From NCBI RefSeq assembly GCF_003576645.1, contig NC_044927.1, positions 19,559,018 to 19,623,017 of the forward strand: a stretch of 64,000 nt of DNA. Direction: 5' to 3'. The translations under genes and the position numbers were made by a program. Of the stretch, positions 21,750 through 33,018 are shown piece by piece. Positions within the stretch are counted from its first letter, which is position 1. Every line of letters starts with the position of its first letter. This DNA is from Ipomoea triloba. Its lineage: Eukaryota; Streptophyta; Magnoliopsida; Solanales; Convolvulaceae. Below the pieces are notes generated by a model. That model was not told the origin of the DNA. It made no database searches and saw only the letters and a program-made list of their open reading frames with translations.

Positions 21750-23156
21750 TCAGTGACGACACGGACATTCATAATCCTGCAACTCTACCTGTTCAACAAT
21801 ATGGGCTGATGGTTCCCCCTCGAAGTACTGCTTAAGTCTTTGCCCATTTACCTTAAATTTTTCACCTGTTTTTGGATATTCGATCTCGCAGGCACCGTGG
21901 GAAAACACTTCAACTATTACAAAAGGTCCTGTCCATCTAGATTTTAACTTACCTGGAAACAACCTCAAACGAGAGTTAAATAACAATACTTTCATTCCAG
22001 GTTCAAAATTTTTCCTCAAAATAGACCTATCATGATAGGCTTTGGTTCTCTCTTTATAAAATTTTGAGTTTTCATACGCCTCATTTCTTATTTCATCCAA
22101 TTCATTCAAATTTAATTTTCTTATCTCACCAGCTCTCTGCAAATCAAAATTCAATAATTTAATAGCCCAATAGGCTCTGTGTTCCAATTCCACTGGCAAA
22201 TGACAAGCTTTACCAAATACTAACCTGTACGGGCTCATACCAATCGAGGTTTTGTAGGCTATCCGGTAAGCCCACAATGCATCATTCAACTTGATAGCCC
22301 AATCTTTCCGAGAAGGATTCACTGTCTTTTCCAAGATTCCTTTAATCTGCCTATTACTCACCTCAACTTGGCCAGAGGTTTGTGGATGGTACGGAGTAGC
22401 CACCTTGTGAGTAATACCATATTTTTTCAGAAGACCTGCAAAAAGTTTATTACAGAAGTGGGTACCCTCATCGCTAATAATAGCTCTGGGTGTCCCAAAC
22501 CTGGCAAAAATATCTTTCAAGAAATTTAAAACAACCTTAATGTCATTTGTCCTAGTGGCCACAGCTTCAACCCATTTCGACACATAATCAACAGCCACAA
22601 GAATGTACTTATAACCAAAGGAAGTGGGAAAAGGCCCCATAAAATCAATTCCCCAAACATCAAACAGATCTACAACCAAAATATTTGAAAGGGGCATTTC
22701 ATGACGCTTACTTATATTACCAGTCCTCTGGCATCTATCACACTTAGCACAAAATTCAAATGCATCCTTGAACAAAGTGGGCCAATAAAAACCAGACTGC
22801 AAAACCTTCAATGCAGTTTTCTTCCCACTAAAATGTCCTCCGCAGTTTAGAGTGTGACTGTGATTCAAAATATTTTGCTGTTCAAACTCAGGGACACACC
22901 TTCTAATAATTTGATCAGGACAAATTTTAAACAAATAAGGTTCATCCCAAAAGAAATGTTTAACTTTAGAAAGAAAATGTTTTTTTCCTTGCGAATTTAA
23001 GTCTGGGTGAAATTGACCCGAGACTAAATAATTCACAATGTCTGCATAGCAAGGTTCTTTATTCTGTAACGAAAGTAACTGTTCATTAGGGAACCTGTCA
23101 TTTATAGGAATATCAGAATTAGGAGAATTATTAGCAGCATCAGGTAAACGAGACAA
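21750..23156 (-). CDS. Athila-like integrase portion of pol
   Basis: A 468-codon open frame. It contains an HHCC zinc region ([15 protein letters not shown] ... [11 protein letters not shown]), the integrase core with D of [12 protein letters not shown] of [11 protein letters not shown] and E of GQVEVSNRQ, and a GPY/F-type C-terminal segment ([13 protein letters not shown], residues about 415-428). Upstream it should join the RT/RNase H frame, but the connection is broken by the N at 23164 and a frameshift near 23280. The ATG at 23156 lies inside the original polyprotein. Confidence 0.9.
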   Translation of the reverse strand: MSRLPDAANNSPNSDIPINDRFPNEQLLSLQNKEPCYADIVNYLVSGQFHPDLNSQGKKHFLSKVKHFFWDEPYLFKICPDQIIRRCVPEFEQQNILNHSHTLNCGGHFSGKKTALKVLQSGFYWPTLFKDAFEFCAKCDRCQRTGNISKRHEMPLSNILVVDLFDVWGIDFMGPFPTSFGYKYILVAVDYVSKWVEAVATRTNDIKVVLNFLKDIFARFGTPRAIISDEGTHFCNKLFAGLLKKYGITHKVATPYHPQTSGQVEVSNRQIKGILEKTVNPSRKDWAIKLNDALWAYRIAYKTSIGMSPYRLVFGKACHLPVELEHRAYWAIKLLNFDLQRAGEIRKLNLNELDEIRNEAYENSKFYKERTKAYHDRSILRKNFEPGMKVLLFNSRLRLFPGKLKSRWTGPFVIVEVFSHGACEIEYPKTGEKFKVNGQRLKQYFEGEPSAHIVEQVELQDYECPCRH

Positions 23157-23260
23157 ATGGTCANTCTTGCAGCAACAAAATCCATCTTATGAGTCTAGGT
23201 TTAGCATCTTTTTTAGCCAACAGAAATTTCAAAGCAGAATGATCAGAATAAACAATCACT

Positions 23261-26242
23261 TTAGAACCAATCAAGTAAGAAACGAAATTTTTCTAATGCA
23301 AAGACTACAACTAACAACTCCTTTTCAGTAGTTGTGTAGTTAACCTGAGCATTATCCAACGTTTTACTTGCATAATGAATCACATAAGGCAGTTTATTAA
23401 TTTTCTGTCCTAAAACAGCACCAATGGCATAATCAGATGCATCACACATTATTTCAAAAGGATGCTCCCAATTAGGTGCAGCAAGAATGGGAGCAGAAGT
23501 TAATTTTTCTTTCAAAAAGTTGAAAGCAGACAAACATTCATCATCAAACTTGAAGACAACATCTTTTGCTAACAGGTTACACATAGGCCTACAAATTTTT
23601 GAAAAATCTTTTATGAAGCGCCTGTAAAAACCTGCATGACCAAGAAAACTTCGCACTTCTTTCACAGATGTAGGGGGAGGTAGTTTAGAAATAACTTCAA
23701 TTTTAGCCCTGTCAACCTCTATGCCCCTGTCAGAAATTATATGTCCCAAAACAATGCCCTCTTTCACCATGAAATTACTTTTTTCCCAACTCAAGGTTAA
23801 GTTCATTTTAACACAACTTTCAAGCACAGAAGATAAATGAGAAAGACAGTCATCGAAAGAATCACCAAATAGAGAAAAATCATCCATAAACACTTCAACA
23901 TATCTTTCGATCATATCAGAAAATATTGAAAACACTTCAACATATCTTTCGATCATATCAGAAAATATTGACATCATACAAACATATCTTTCGATCATAT
24001 CAGAAAATATTGACATCATACAACTTTGAAAAGTCGCAGGTGCATTACATAACCCAAATGACATTCTGCGATAAGCAAACGTGCCAAACGGGCATGTAAA
24101 AGTTATTTTTTCCTGATCTTCAGGTGCAATAGGAATTTGAAAATAACCTTGAAAGCCATCTAGAAAACAGTAATAAGCATGCCCAGCTAATCTTTCTAAC
24201 ATTTGGTCAATAAAGGGCAAAGGAAAATGATCTTTTTTAGTGGCAGCATTCAATTTTCTATAGTCTATGCACATGCGCCACCCAGTTACTATTCTAGTGG
24301 GGATTAATTCATTTTTTTCATTAGTGACCACAGTAATTCCAGATTTTTTTGGCACTACATGAACTGGACTTACCCATTTACTATCTGAAATAGGATAAAT
24401 AATACCTGAGTCCAACAACTTTAGGACTTCTGCCCGTACAACCTCCTTCATATTCGAATTTAACCTGCGCTGAGGTTGACGGACAGGGGTTGCTCCTTCT
24501 TCAAGTAAGATCCGATGCATACAAACTGTTGGACTTATTCCTTTAATATCTCCTACTGTCCAACCAATTGCACTTTTATATTTTTTTAATACCTCTAACA
24601 ACTTTGTTTCTTGTTCCTGTGAAAGGTTAGAGGCAATTATTACAGGATAAGTATTATTTGGACCTAAGAAAGCATATTTTAAAGAACTAGGAAGAGGTTT
24701 TAGTTCCAGCTTGGGCGGAATGTCAGCTTCAATTGATGGTTGGTGTTTTTCTTTGATTTGCTCCAGACAGTCTGTAATTGAACCTCCTTCAACACTTCCC
24801 TCTTTTATTAGGCTTTGGTCAAGTTCCACTTCATCAGCTTCGACCTTGAACGGAGATTTATCTAAAAACTCAGCAGAAATTATGGAATCTAAAACGTCTA
24901 CAGCAAAGCAATGATTATTATTGTTTTCAGGCAATTTCATTGATTTCAAAATGGCAAATTCAACAGTTTCATCAAGGACAGTCATGGTTAACTTTTCATT
25001 TTGGACATCAATCATTGTTTTTGCTGTGGCCATGAAAGGTCGGCCAAGCAAAATAGGCATGTCTTGTGCATGATTGCACTTTTTATTCATATCTAAAACA
25101 ACAAAGTCGGCAGGCATTATTAGTTTATCAACTTGGACCAAAACATCTTCTACAATACCCCTAGGATATCTAATAGAGCGATCAGCAAGCTCTAGGGACA
25201 TTGTAGTAGGCTTTAATCTATCCAGACCCAACTGCAAGTAGACAGAATAAGGCATCAAGTTAATGCTTGCCCCTAAATCAAGCATTGCTTTTTCTTTTTT
25301 AGAATTCCCCACTGTAATAGTTATTATGAAACTACCGGGGTCTTCTAATTTTGGGGGCAAGTTAGTTTGCAAAACAGCACTTACAGTTTTAGACATAAAA
25401 ACTTTTTCATTGTGTTCATACCTACGCTTTCTAGTGTTCAACTCTTTTAAAAACTTAGCATAGGCAGGCATATTTTTAATCATGTCTAACAAAGGCAAAT
25501 TCACATTCACTTTGGACAAGAAATCATAAATCTCAGAAAATGATCTATCAAATTTTGAATTTTTCAATCTACCAGGAAATGGAACTGGGGGCACATATGG
25601 CTTAGGGGGCACATAAGGATCATCAGATTTATGCAATTTGGGTTCATCCTTATTGACTTCATTATCAACATTCAAATTTTCAACTATTTCAGATTGTTTA
25701 GAAGTGGTATTTCCTTTCACATTATTTTCAATAATTTTACCACTTCTTAGAACAGTCATAATCTTAGCTTCTTCAGGTTGACTAGGCAACTTACCTGGCA
25801 CATGGCCTTGTAGAGCTTCGGCGATTTGTCCCACTTGGACTTCCAACTTTCTCATAGATGCTTCATTTCTGGCAAGTGAAGCCTCAGTTTTAGCAAGTGA
25901 TGCCTCTGTCTGTTGGAACCGTTGATCGTTCGCTTCTTGCCGTCTATTGCAGGCCTGTATAAAAGTATTCAAAGAATCTTCCCAAGACGGTTTTTTTGGT
26001 TGAGGAGCAACTGGTTGAAAAATATTTTGATTATTGCTCCAAGAAAAATTAGGGTGATTTTTCCAACCCGAATTGTAAGAATTAGAATACGGATCGTTTC
26101 TAGGCCTTTGATTAAAGCTATTCATAGCATTGGCCTGCTCACAATCATTTTCATCAATCATAAATGCATCATTTTGCTTCATACCCATCATAGAACACAT
26201 GTTTTTCACTTGTTTTGCTAACTTAGACACCTGAATTTCCAA
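23261..26242 (-). pseudogene. Athila-like pol: protease, reverse transcriptase, RNase H (frame broken at 3' end)
   Basis: The 993-codon frame has no ATG at its 5' end and continues gag after a frame change. It carries a retropepsin with LDLGASINLMP, an RT with SKWVSPVHVVPKKSG and YYCFLDGFQGYFQI, catalytic FMDD, and an RNase H start ([36 protein letters not shown]). Just before the catalytic FMDD there are three copies of SIFSDMIERYV where one is expected, made by 42-bp tandem duplication (23889-24015), so the RT fold is probably disturbed or the assembly is wrong. An extra T near 23280 shifts the frame and ends translation at 23261. Confidence 0.88.
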
Positions 26243-26261
26243 CCCCGTATTTGAGTTAACT

Positions 26262-27209
26262 TTATACGTACCTTGTGTCCAGCCTTATACTCTTTTGTTG
26301 GGAGTTTGCCCCTAGCATCTCATACAATGTTAAAGTTTCCTCCGCAGTTTTTTCTCCCATGGCACCTCCAGCCGCATTGTCAACCATTGATTGGCTGGTT
26401 TGAGTCAAACCATCATAGAAAGTTTGGTTTTGCAGCTCCAATGGGTAGCCATGGTGGGGACATTGAATGAGCAACAATTTGAACCTTTCCCATGCCTCAT
26501 GGAACGGTTCACCATTAGCTTGCGAAAATGTCGCAATTTTTCTTCTCAATTCAGCAGTTTTAGCATGAGAATAGAACTTACCGATAAACTTATTATACAC
26601 CTCCGGCCATGTCCGAAGGGATCCCGGTGTGAGAGACATGAACCATGTCTTTGCAGCATCTTTCAAGGTGTATGGAAAACACCTCATCCTCAGTGCATCC
26701 TCGGTCAAGTCATTCAACGGGAAATGTTGGACTATCCCGTAGAAATCCCGGATAAAGGTAAGGGCATCTTCGCTTGCTGAACCGTGAAAAGATGGCAACT
26801 GGTTGGCATCTTCGCTTGCTGAACCGTGAAAAGATGGCAACTGGTTGTAGTGGACCGTTGCTGAACCGTGAAAAGATGGCAACTGGTTGTAGTGGACCGT
26901 CTTCAACTCATAATTCCTAGCTGCTTCAGTAAGCACTATACAAGAAGGTGAACCTCCTACTTGGGCTTCAGTAAGCACTATACAAGAAGGTGAACCTCCT
27001 ACTTGGGGCCTACCAAAGTCTTTCATTAGCCTGGGATTGGGTTGAGGGTTTGGTTGAGGGGGTTGAGGAAGTGCATCCATGGTTATGGCTGTTTCTTGTG
27101 GTTTAGGATTAGGATTTTCAAGAGGTAAAGGCCTTTTCTTTTTCTTTTTCTTATCAATGTTGTCGTCCAAAGGCAATAGTGTAGGTTTTAAGGAACGACG
27201 ACCTTGCAT
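26262..27209 (-). CDS. Athila-like gag
   Basis: ATG at 27209, 315 codons. The N-terminus is basic and proline-rich. The Retrotrans_gag core includes FPYTLKDAAKTWFMSLTPGS, FHEAWERFKLLLIQCPHHG and LQNQTFYDGL, classic Athila gag motifs. Two in-frame 42-bp tandem duplications disturb the N-terminal part: QVGGSPSCIVLTEA twice, and NQLPSFHGSA three times. gag and pol are in different frames, so one frameshift separates them near 26262. Confidence 0.85.
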   Translation of the reverse strand: MQGRRSLKPTLLPLDDNIDKKKKKKRPLPLENPNPKPQETAITMDALPQPPQPNPQPNPRLMKDFGRPQVGGSPSCIVLTEAQVGGSPSCIVLTEAARNYELKTVHYNQLPSFHGSATVHYNQLPSFHGSASEDANQLPSFHGSASEDALTFIRDFYGIVQHFPLNDLTEDALRMRCFPYTLKDAAKTWFMSLTPGSLRTWPEVYNKFIGKFYSHAKTAELRRKIATFSQANGEPFHEAWERFKLLLIQCPHHGYPLELQNQTFYDGLTQTSQSMVDNAAGGAMGEKTAEETLTLYEMLGANSQQKSIRLDTRYV

Positions 27210-27385
27210 AAATTAAAAGAACAAATAAACTAACAAACAAACAAATAAAATAAAAAACAGAATGATCAAAAGCAAATTGGAAACAAAGAAACAAGTATTA
27301 AGTAACTATTTTTTTTTTTTGTTTTTTTCTGAAAACAAGATTAAGCAAGATTAAGCAAAGGGAAAAACAAACTTCACAATAAATA

Positions 27386-27406
27386 AGTCCCCGGCAACGG
27401 CGCCAA
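27386..27406 (-). promoter_or_regulatory. Athila primer binding site
   Basis: The minus strand reads TGGCGCCGTTGCCGGGG shortly after the 5' LTR end at 27411. This tRNA-complementary sequence is characteristic of Athila-lineage elements. Confidence 0.85.
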
Positions 27407-27410
27407 AAAT

Positions 27411-28912
27411 TGATGGACAATTTTAAATAGTCCTCGCAAGTGCACGAATCACTGTAGTAATAGTGTGCAGAATGCAAGGATCGAACCCACAAGGAATTGA
27501 TACGATGCAATTGAATAACTTAAAATTAATTAGCTTGAATGCAATATAATAAAACCGAAACTAGTAAAATAACTTGGGACAGTAAAATAATTGAAAACCC
27601 GAAAAAACGAGATAGCATGCAACTTAGTAACTAACACGAAAAACAAAGCTCTAGGAACATGAATCAATTACCATTACTAGTTCTGCATATTAGTTCAACT
27701 TGCCAATCAATTAAGGGTTCGTTCTAACTATTATCTGACTAATCCGTATGGCGTCCAGATTCAGTCACGTATTCTAATGGTTCATACGCTTAAGACGTTT
27801 ATTTAAACCATTAGAACCCATTAAGTCAAGAAGAACTTACGGAATACCCGATTTATGAACTAAATAAACAACTTAATAAGACAACTAAATTATTTATCTT
27901 TTTATCTTACAGAGCATTAAATTACTAAGCATAGTGTGTACTCAATAATTCTCTCAAACAGACTAATAAAAGCTAAATTGGCCAGATTCAACTTAATTAA
28001 TCGCAACCCAAATTATAAGATAAAACTTAATTAATTGGCAAGATTAAACATAAATTAATGCATAAATGTCATGGCAATATCATCATATCCCTAGATTAAC
28101 AAATTAACAAGCCATTAACGTAAAGAATTTGTAATTAAGATTAAATTAAGCACAAGGCACTGCAATTAAGAACTCTAATCGTAATTAAGGTAGCAGCACA
28201 ATTCTAGACTCAAACAAATTGCAAAGGTTTACAAATCCCAACACAAAGCAATGACTAATTGAATTTAAGAAAAGAATTTAAATAATGCACCAGAAGTTCA
28301 TGGAGCCAACCCACTTCAATTCGTATTTGCTGCCGTGAAGACCAGAAAATCACGCCACCTCCGTCGAAATTAAATTGTGAAGCTTCTGTCCAGGAATCGC
28401 GAACAACTACGTCTGATCGGGAGTTTGGATGTGCAAAGATTCTTTTTGTGAAGATAGTTTTTTGGAGAGCGAATTGATTCCAGAATGACGAACTTTGGTC
28501 ACTTTTTATATTGCTCAGGTTCAACCGTAACTCCGCGGATTTGGTGGATGAAAAAGGCTTTGGATCAACGGAGGCCACTAACACTTCCTTCAGGTTCTCT
28601 GCGTCGTTGTTGACTAGAAAAAGGAGGAGGACCATCTGTTTGTTCGCCGCAAAAGCTTTTGATAATTGGACTAATTCTTAATATTTAAAAACAAATAAAT
28701 CATACTTTAATTAATTAAATAAAGCTCAAATAGAATTAGCCTATTGATCTAACTGCAAGCTAAATTATTAATTCATTGTTTTATTTATAACTTATAATTA
28801 TTGGATAAACATAAAGTAAATACAAATATAATAACTTAATAAGATTAAGCATAGAAATATAATTATACAATAAAAATTATAATAAAATAAAGTATACAAA
28901 ATGTGCTTATCA
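27411..28912 (-). repeat. 5' LTR of Athila-like element
   Basis: A 1502-bp match to 18978-20481 with the same TGATGG and GCTTATCA ends. It is followed directly by the target copy GAAAC. Confidence 0.93.
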
Positions 28913-30414
28913 GAAACACCTCTCCACCATTCCTAGATTGTAATTGAAGATTGATTCAATTTCAAGTTTTGGATCTTCAATTCTACTTTGATGAAATTAA
29001 GTTTCTTCATCTTAATTTTAATTTACTTTCCTTCAATTGCTTTCATGATGTGCTCATTTACATTTCTATCTAGCTATACATATGTGACAATGTGTGACTA
29101 GATTCTTGGAGAATTGGATTAGGTGTACTTGTAACTTGTAAGGATGCTTTAATGATTTGTATTGCAAATTGGGAGTGACTTAATTATGCATTGACTTGAT
29201 CCATGTTGGGAGTGAAATTTGTATAGATTCTTGTTGCATGAGAAGTTACCACGTCATACAAGAGGTATAGGATGTGTATAGTTACAAAGAGATAGTTCTC
29301 ATATGATTATTATCACACACACACACACACATATATAAGCAGTAACATTCGAAATATGTAGTTTTAGAATTCAATTGCATTCGTTCCCGTGAGCTTAGAC
29401 TATGAGGATTCGTGGTACTAGCATGGGGACCCAAGAGGTTGTTATATTGTTAAAGATGGTTATAGAAGTATTTGTTAATAAAAAGCCTTTTATTAAAAAG
29501 AAGTATTCGCAAAGATTTTTGAAGAATTCCCTAGTTGTTATAAGTTTCATGACAATCAGATATTCTACTTATAGTTCAAGAGATAGTTCAGCTTAAGTAG
29601 TTCAAGTCCTGATTGTACTTAGCTTAGATCGAGTTTGTACTAGTTCAACATATGGTTCAGAAGACTTGAAACCCAGAAGACTTGAAGATATGAAGACTTT
29701 ACACTGAACCAAGACCTACACTGGTTCAGTCAAGTTAGTTCAGAAACGGTTATTCAATTACAACTGAATCAAGATTCTAATAGTTATAAATACAGATATC
29801 ATCTGCGTGAAGTGGTTGTGGAAATTACATAGATTCAATTCACAAAGCATTACTCTGATTAAGCTGAAAAGATATATTGACAAAGCTTACCTTTGATTCA
29901 AGATCGAAACTCTCATTGTGAGAAGAAGGGCATGAACTCACTCTGGTCAACCACGTCGTGCAGCTGTTGAGGGGGAGCCTCAATAGAAGGAGATCATGAG
30001 GTCACATTCTTGACAACTCTTCAACGCAAAACTCGAAGGATGAAGATTTGATGAAGATCCAAGAGTTCTCCGTGTGAATTCGATTGTATTGTTGGTACAC
30101 TCTTTAACGTTGATTCAATGAAGAGTTGGGCAACCAGAGTGAAGCCCCCTAGACGTAGGAACGTTGTTTCCGAACTGGGTTACCAAATTGCCTGCGTCTT
30201 TAATGTCTCTTATGCTTTTTACATTTCTGGCAATTAGGTTATGAACTCCAAACTAAACCAGTTAGATCTTAGTTCTTAGAAGTAACACAATCGATTAAAT
30301 CGTTAGTGTGGTTTTGACGAATTTAGCAATTAAGTTCAAACATCAAGATCACGACTATATACGCTAAGTAAGTGGCTTAGGCGTTCATTTCAGTATTATT
30401 GGGGAATTTGATGT
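28913..30414. repeat. Older LTR debris right of Athila
   Basis: No supported gene. 28913-29400 continues the sequence interrupted by Athila. From about 29400 to 30400 the sequence resembles a decayed SIRE-type LTR: a purine tract TTGAGGGGGAG near 29968 and the segment GAAGCCCCCTAGACGTAGG near 30152. A (CA)n microsatellite lies at about 29314-29332. The small frame at 29402 is not convincing. Confidence 0.35.
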
Positions 30415-31150
30415 GCGACTCTCTGACTTCAGATATTGGTCCCAATTGTGGAAATTGAAAGTCCCCCCTTCCAGATGGAGGACCTTCATCTGGAGAGTTG
30501 TGAATAATATTTTGCGCGACCCTCTGGCTTCAGATATTGGTCCGAATTATGGAAATTGAAAGTCCCCCCCCCCCCCTAGATGGAGGACCTTCATCTGGAA
30601 AGTTGTGAATAATATTTTGCATACCACTACTAATTTATACCAAAGGAGGGTGGATGTGAGTTTATCATGCCCAATGTGTAGGGTACAAAATAAAGATACC
30701 ATGCATGCATTATTTACTTGTGATTTTTCTCAGCATGCATGGCATGTGAGTGGGCTGCCCATCGCAATGAATGGTGCAGATTTCACCAAGTGGTTGGAGG
30801 CTTCTTGGGCATTACTGGAAGAGGAAGATTTGTAGATGTTTGTTGTTGTCCTCTACGGATTATGGAATGCAAGGAATGAAGCCGTATGGGAAGCAAGACT
30901 CCCACTCCCTCGCCTGGTTTGGCTGGTTGCAAAGCGTGTGGTGCGTTCTTAGAGGGCAGCAGCTCGGACGAACTCATCTCCACTAGAACATGTGGACTCT
31001 CGGAATCAGTCGCTCGTCGCTCCTTCATCGTCACTCTCAGATTTTTATTTCGATGGGGGTAATGATGCGTTGACAAGCATGGCTGTTTTCGGCGCCATCA
31101 TCTTATCGCCGGATGGATCCTTTGTAGTAGCTTCTAATGGAGAATCATTA
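30415..31150 (+). pseudogene. LINE 3' end remnant (zf-RVT + RNase H), plus strand
   Basis: Plus-strand reading gives LWKLKVPPSRWRTFIWRVVN, then CPMCRVQNKDTMHALFTCDF (zf-RVT Cys/His cluster), then SDFYFDGGNDALTSM and FGAIILSPDGSFVVA (RVT_3 RNase H). Stops at 30833 and near 30950 and frame changes mark it as dead. The segment starting at 30415 is tandemly duplicated with a period of about 101 bp (second copy at 30516); the copies have diverged, so this duplication is probably real and old. Confidence 0.75.
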
Positions 31151-31659
31151 CCTCGCCGAAGACCAAATTTTGAAATGGATTCCAAGAGAGAAGGAAAAAA
31201 AAGTGAAAAAATGGGAAAACGGATGTGTGATGGGTGTGTTTAAACACGACAGGAGAAGAGTGTGTTTAAACACACTTCCGTACCTGCCGTGTTACATGGA
31301 AATATAATTTCCCCATGATTGGATGATTTTGCCCATGATTGGATGATTATTAGATGATTAGATTAGATGCATGTAACGATTTAATGTGATGATATGCTTA
31401 TAATTGTAATTATTTGATGTGATGATTGATTAATTATGGTAGTTAAATAATTTATATGATAAATTAATTATTAATTATTAATTATATTAAAGATTTGTGA
31501 TTATATAATATAATAATATTTAATAAGTGATTAATAGTAAAAAGTTAAAAAGATTATATGTATTATGAAGTTTTTCTAGTTAACTGGTCGATTTTGTCGT
31601 ATACATTCTCATTAATAGTATACGTAACTGACCACGAATAAATATTCTCAATATAACAA
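31151..31659. other. AT-rich gene-free stretch
   Basis: Nothing coding. Two GTTTAAAC-centred palindromes lie about 35 bp apart (31238-31275), and CCCATGATTGGATGATT is repeated in tandem near 31315-31345. The rest is simple AT-rich sequence. Confidence 0.5.
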
Positions 31660-32600
31660 TTACCAATAACTTGCATGAGTATGATGTTCTAATCTATATT
31701 GAAGCATACAACAGCATCACCCGCATTAATGTCAAAATGATCAGTTATTTACTCCCACTGTTCAATGTAGAATGTTTGATCAAAGTATAGTCGTAGCTTT
31801 CTATCTCCGACTATAATTTTAAGCGGGTCGTCTAAGACATTAGAGTCGCTGAGAAACCCATACAATCGATCATGCTACAGTTGAATAAGAAGAGGTTAGT
31901 AAGTAATGACATTGCTGGAATTTGTTAGTAAATGTATATAATGTTCTTACCGCTCCAAATGTACAAGAATATGTGTACAAAGAACTACATCGCTCTAATT
32001 GCTCAAACTGAAATCTTGGTGGTATTGAAGATCTTGCGCTCATAGTTATTTGCTCTAATATGTAAAGAAATTAAGATTAATGTATGTAGTTAAAAATATA
32101 ACATATAATTTTATGAAATAGAGTGTGATATTACCGATTTCAATTAGACGAGGGCTAACATTCGCCATATTGAATAAATTTTCTCTGCAAAGTGTAGGAG
32201 TAGCTCTTATAGAAGAAATTTTCAAAAGTGAAGAAACCATGATGTCGAAAAAGCACAATGTCTCCAGGAAATAAATGATTTTCAATCAAGAAATCACAAA
32301 TTCTCGATGTAAAGTGCATGTTTTCGACTGAAATTTCTATTGTGACAGTGTAATGCCACAAAATTGTTGTTGTCAGATGTTGCATTAGATGACGATGCAT
32401 ACAATCGGAAATTTTCATATGCTAAAAAAATATAGTAAAGGTAAGATCGGGATCGGTGAATTGTATTGAATGTATTTTTTTATACAATCTAAATATATAA
32501 CATCAAAATTAGATTGTTATAATTACCAATTTCGATGAGTCGATTGAATAGCGAACCACATAATAGTGCATTCACTAACATCGGGCAAATGCATTTGATT
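31660..32600 (-). pseudogene. Probable decayed B3-domain (REM-like) gene
   Basis: Minus-strand segments look like two diverged B3 DNA-binding domains. The first (32418-32230) includes FTSRICDFLIENHLFPGD and IVLFRHHGFFTFE, matching the B3 pattern of an F/W strand, a helix, GD, then VFR and F. The second (31881-31690) includes KIIVGDRKLRLYFDQTFY and, after an in-frame stop, INAGDAVVCF. Plausible splice sites exist: AG before 32420, GTAATA at 32135, GTAAGA at 31951, CTGTAG before 31876. The endings NRLIEIG (about 32530) and PRLIEIG (about 32140) sit next to GT sites, suggesting duplicated exons. I cannot assemble an intact ORF. The family call is by eye. Confidence 0.4.
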
Positions 32601-32754
32601 ATTGCAAACTAGTAAAAAGAATGAAAAACATAAATGAGGACGTTAGATAGTAATATGATAGTTCTACATGATGGAGTCTTTTACAACAAGATCCTTAATG
32701 ATGTTAAGGTAATTATACATACTTCAAAACACAATTATGTTGTTCTGTATACAA

Positions 32755-33018
32755 TATATGTTGTGTTTGATTGTTTGTTCTTTTCTCTAGTTTTAGAATT
32801 TCATATTACCAAAGCAAGAATATATGTCATGCTTGATTGTTTGCTCTTTTCTCTCGTTATAGCATTTTAGATTATCTAAAACGAAAATGTATGTTGTGTT
32901 TAATCGCTTGCTCTTTTCTATAATTGTAATGTTTCAGATTACTAAAACAAAAATGTATGTTGTGTTTGATTGTCTAGTCTTTGTTCTAATTGTAGTATTT
33001 CATATTACTAAAAACAAG
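32755..33018. repeat. Degenerate tandem repeat, about 67 bp x 4
   Basis: Four diverged copies of a unit containing TATGTTGTGTTTGATTG, TTGTTCTTTTCTC and CATATTACTAAAA occur back to back. Period varies between about 64 and 68 bp. No coding capacity. Confidence 0.75.

Larger units (their letters stand above)
18978..28912 (-). mobile_element. Athila-like Ty3/Gypsy retrotransposon, complete with both LTRs
   Basis: Two LTRs of about 1.5 kb bound minus-strand gag and pol. The target duplication GAAAC is perfect (18973-18977 and 28913-28917). The primer site next to the right-hand LTR is the TGGCGCCGTTGCCGGGG type of the Athila lineage. gag and the DLGA-type protease also fit Athila. By eye the LTRs differ at roughly a dozen sites plus one small indel over 1.5 kb, so insertion is recent on a plant scale. 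The coding frames are nevertheless broken and an unfilled N lies at 23164. I see no env ORF between pol and the 3' LTR. Confidence 0.93.

Noticed and set aside
31230..31280. Paired GTTTAAAC palindromes
   Set aside because: Short and AT-rich, no neighbouring gene or element boundary; not enough to call a site.
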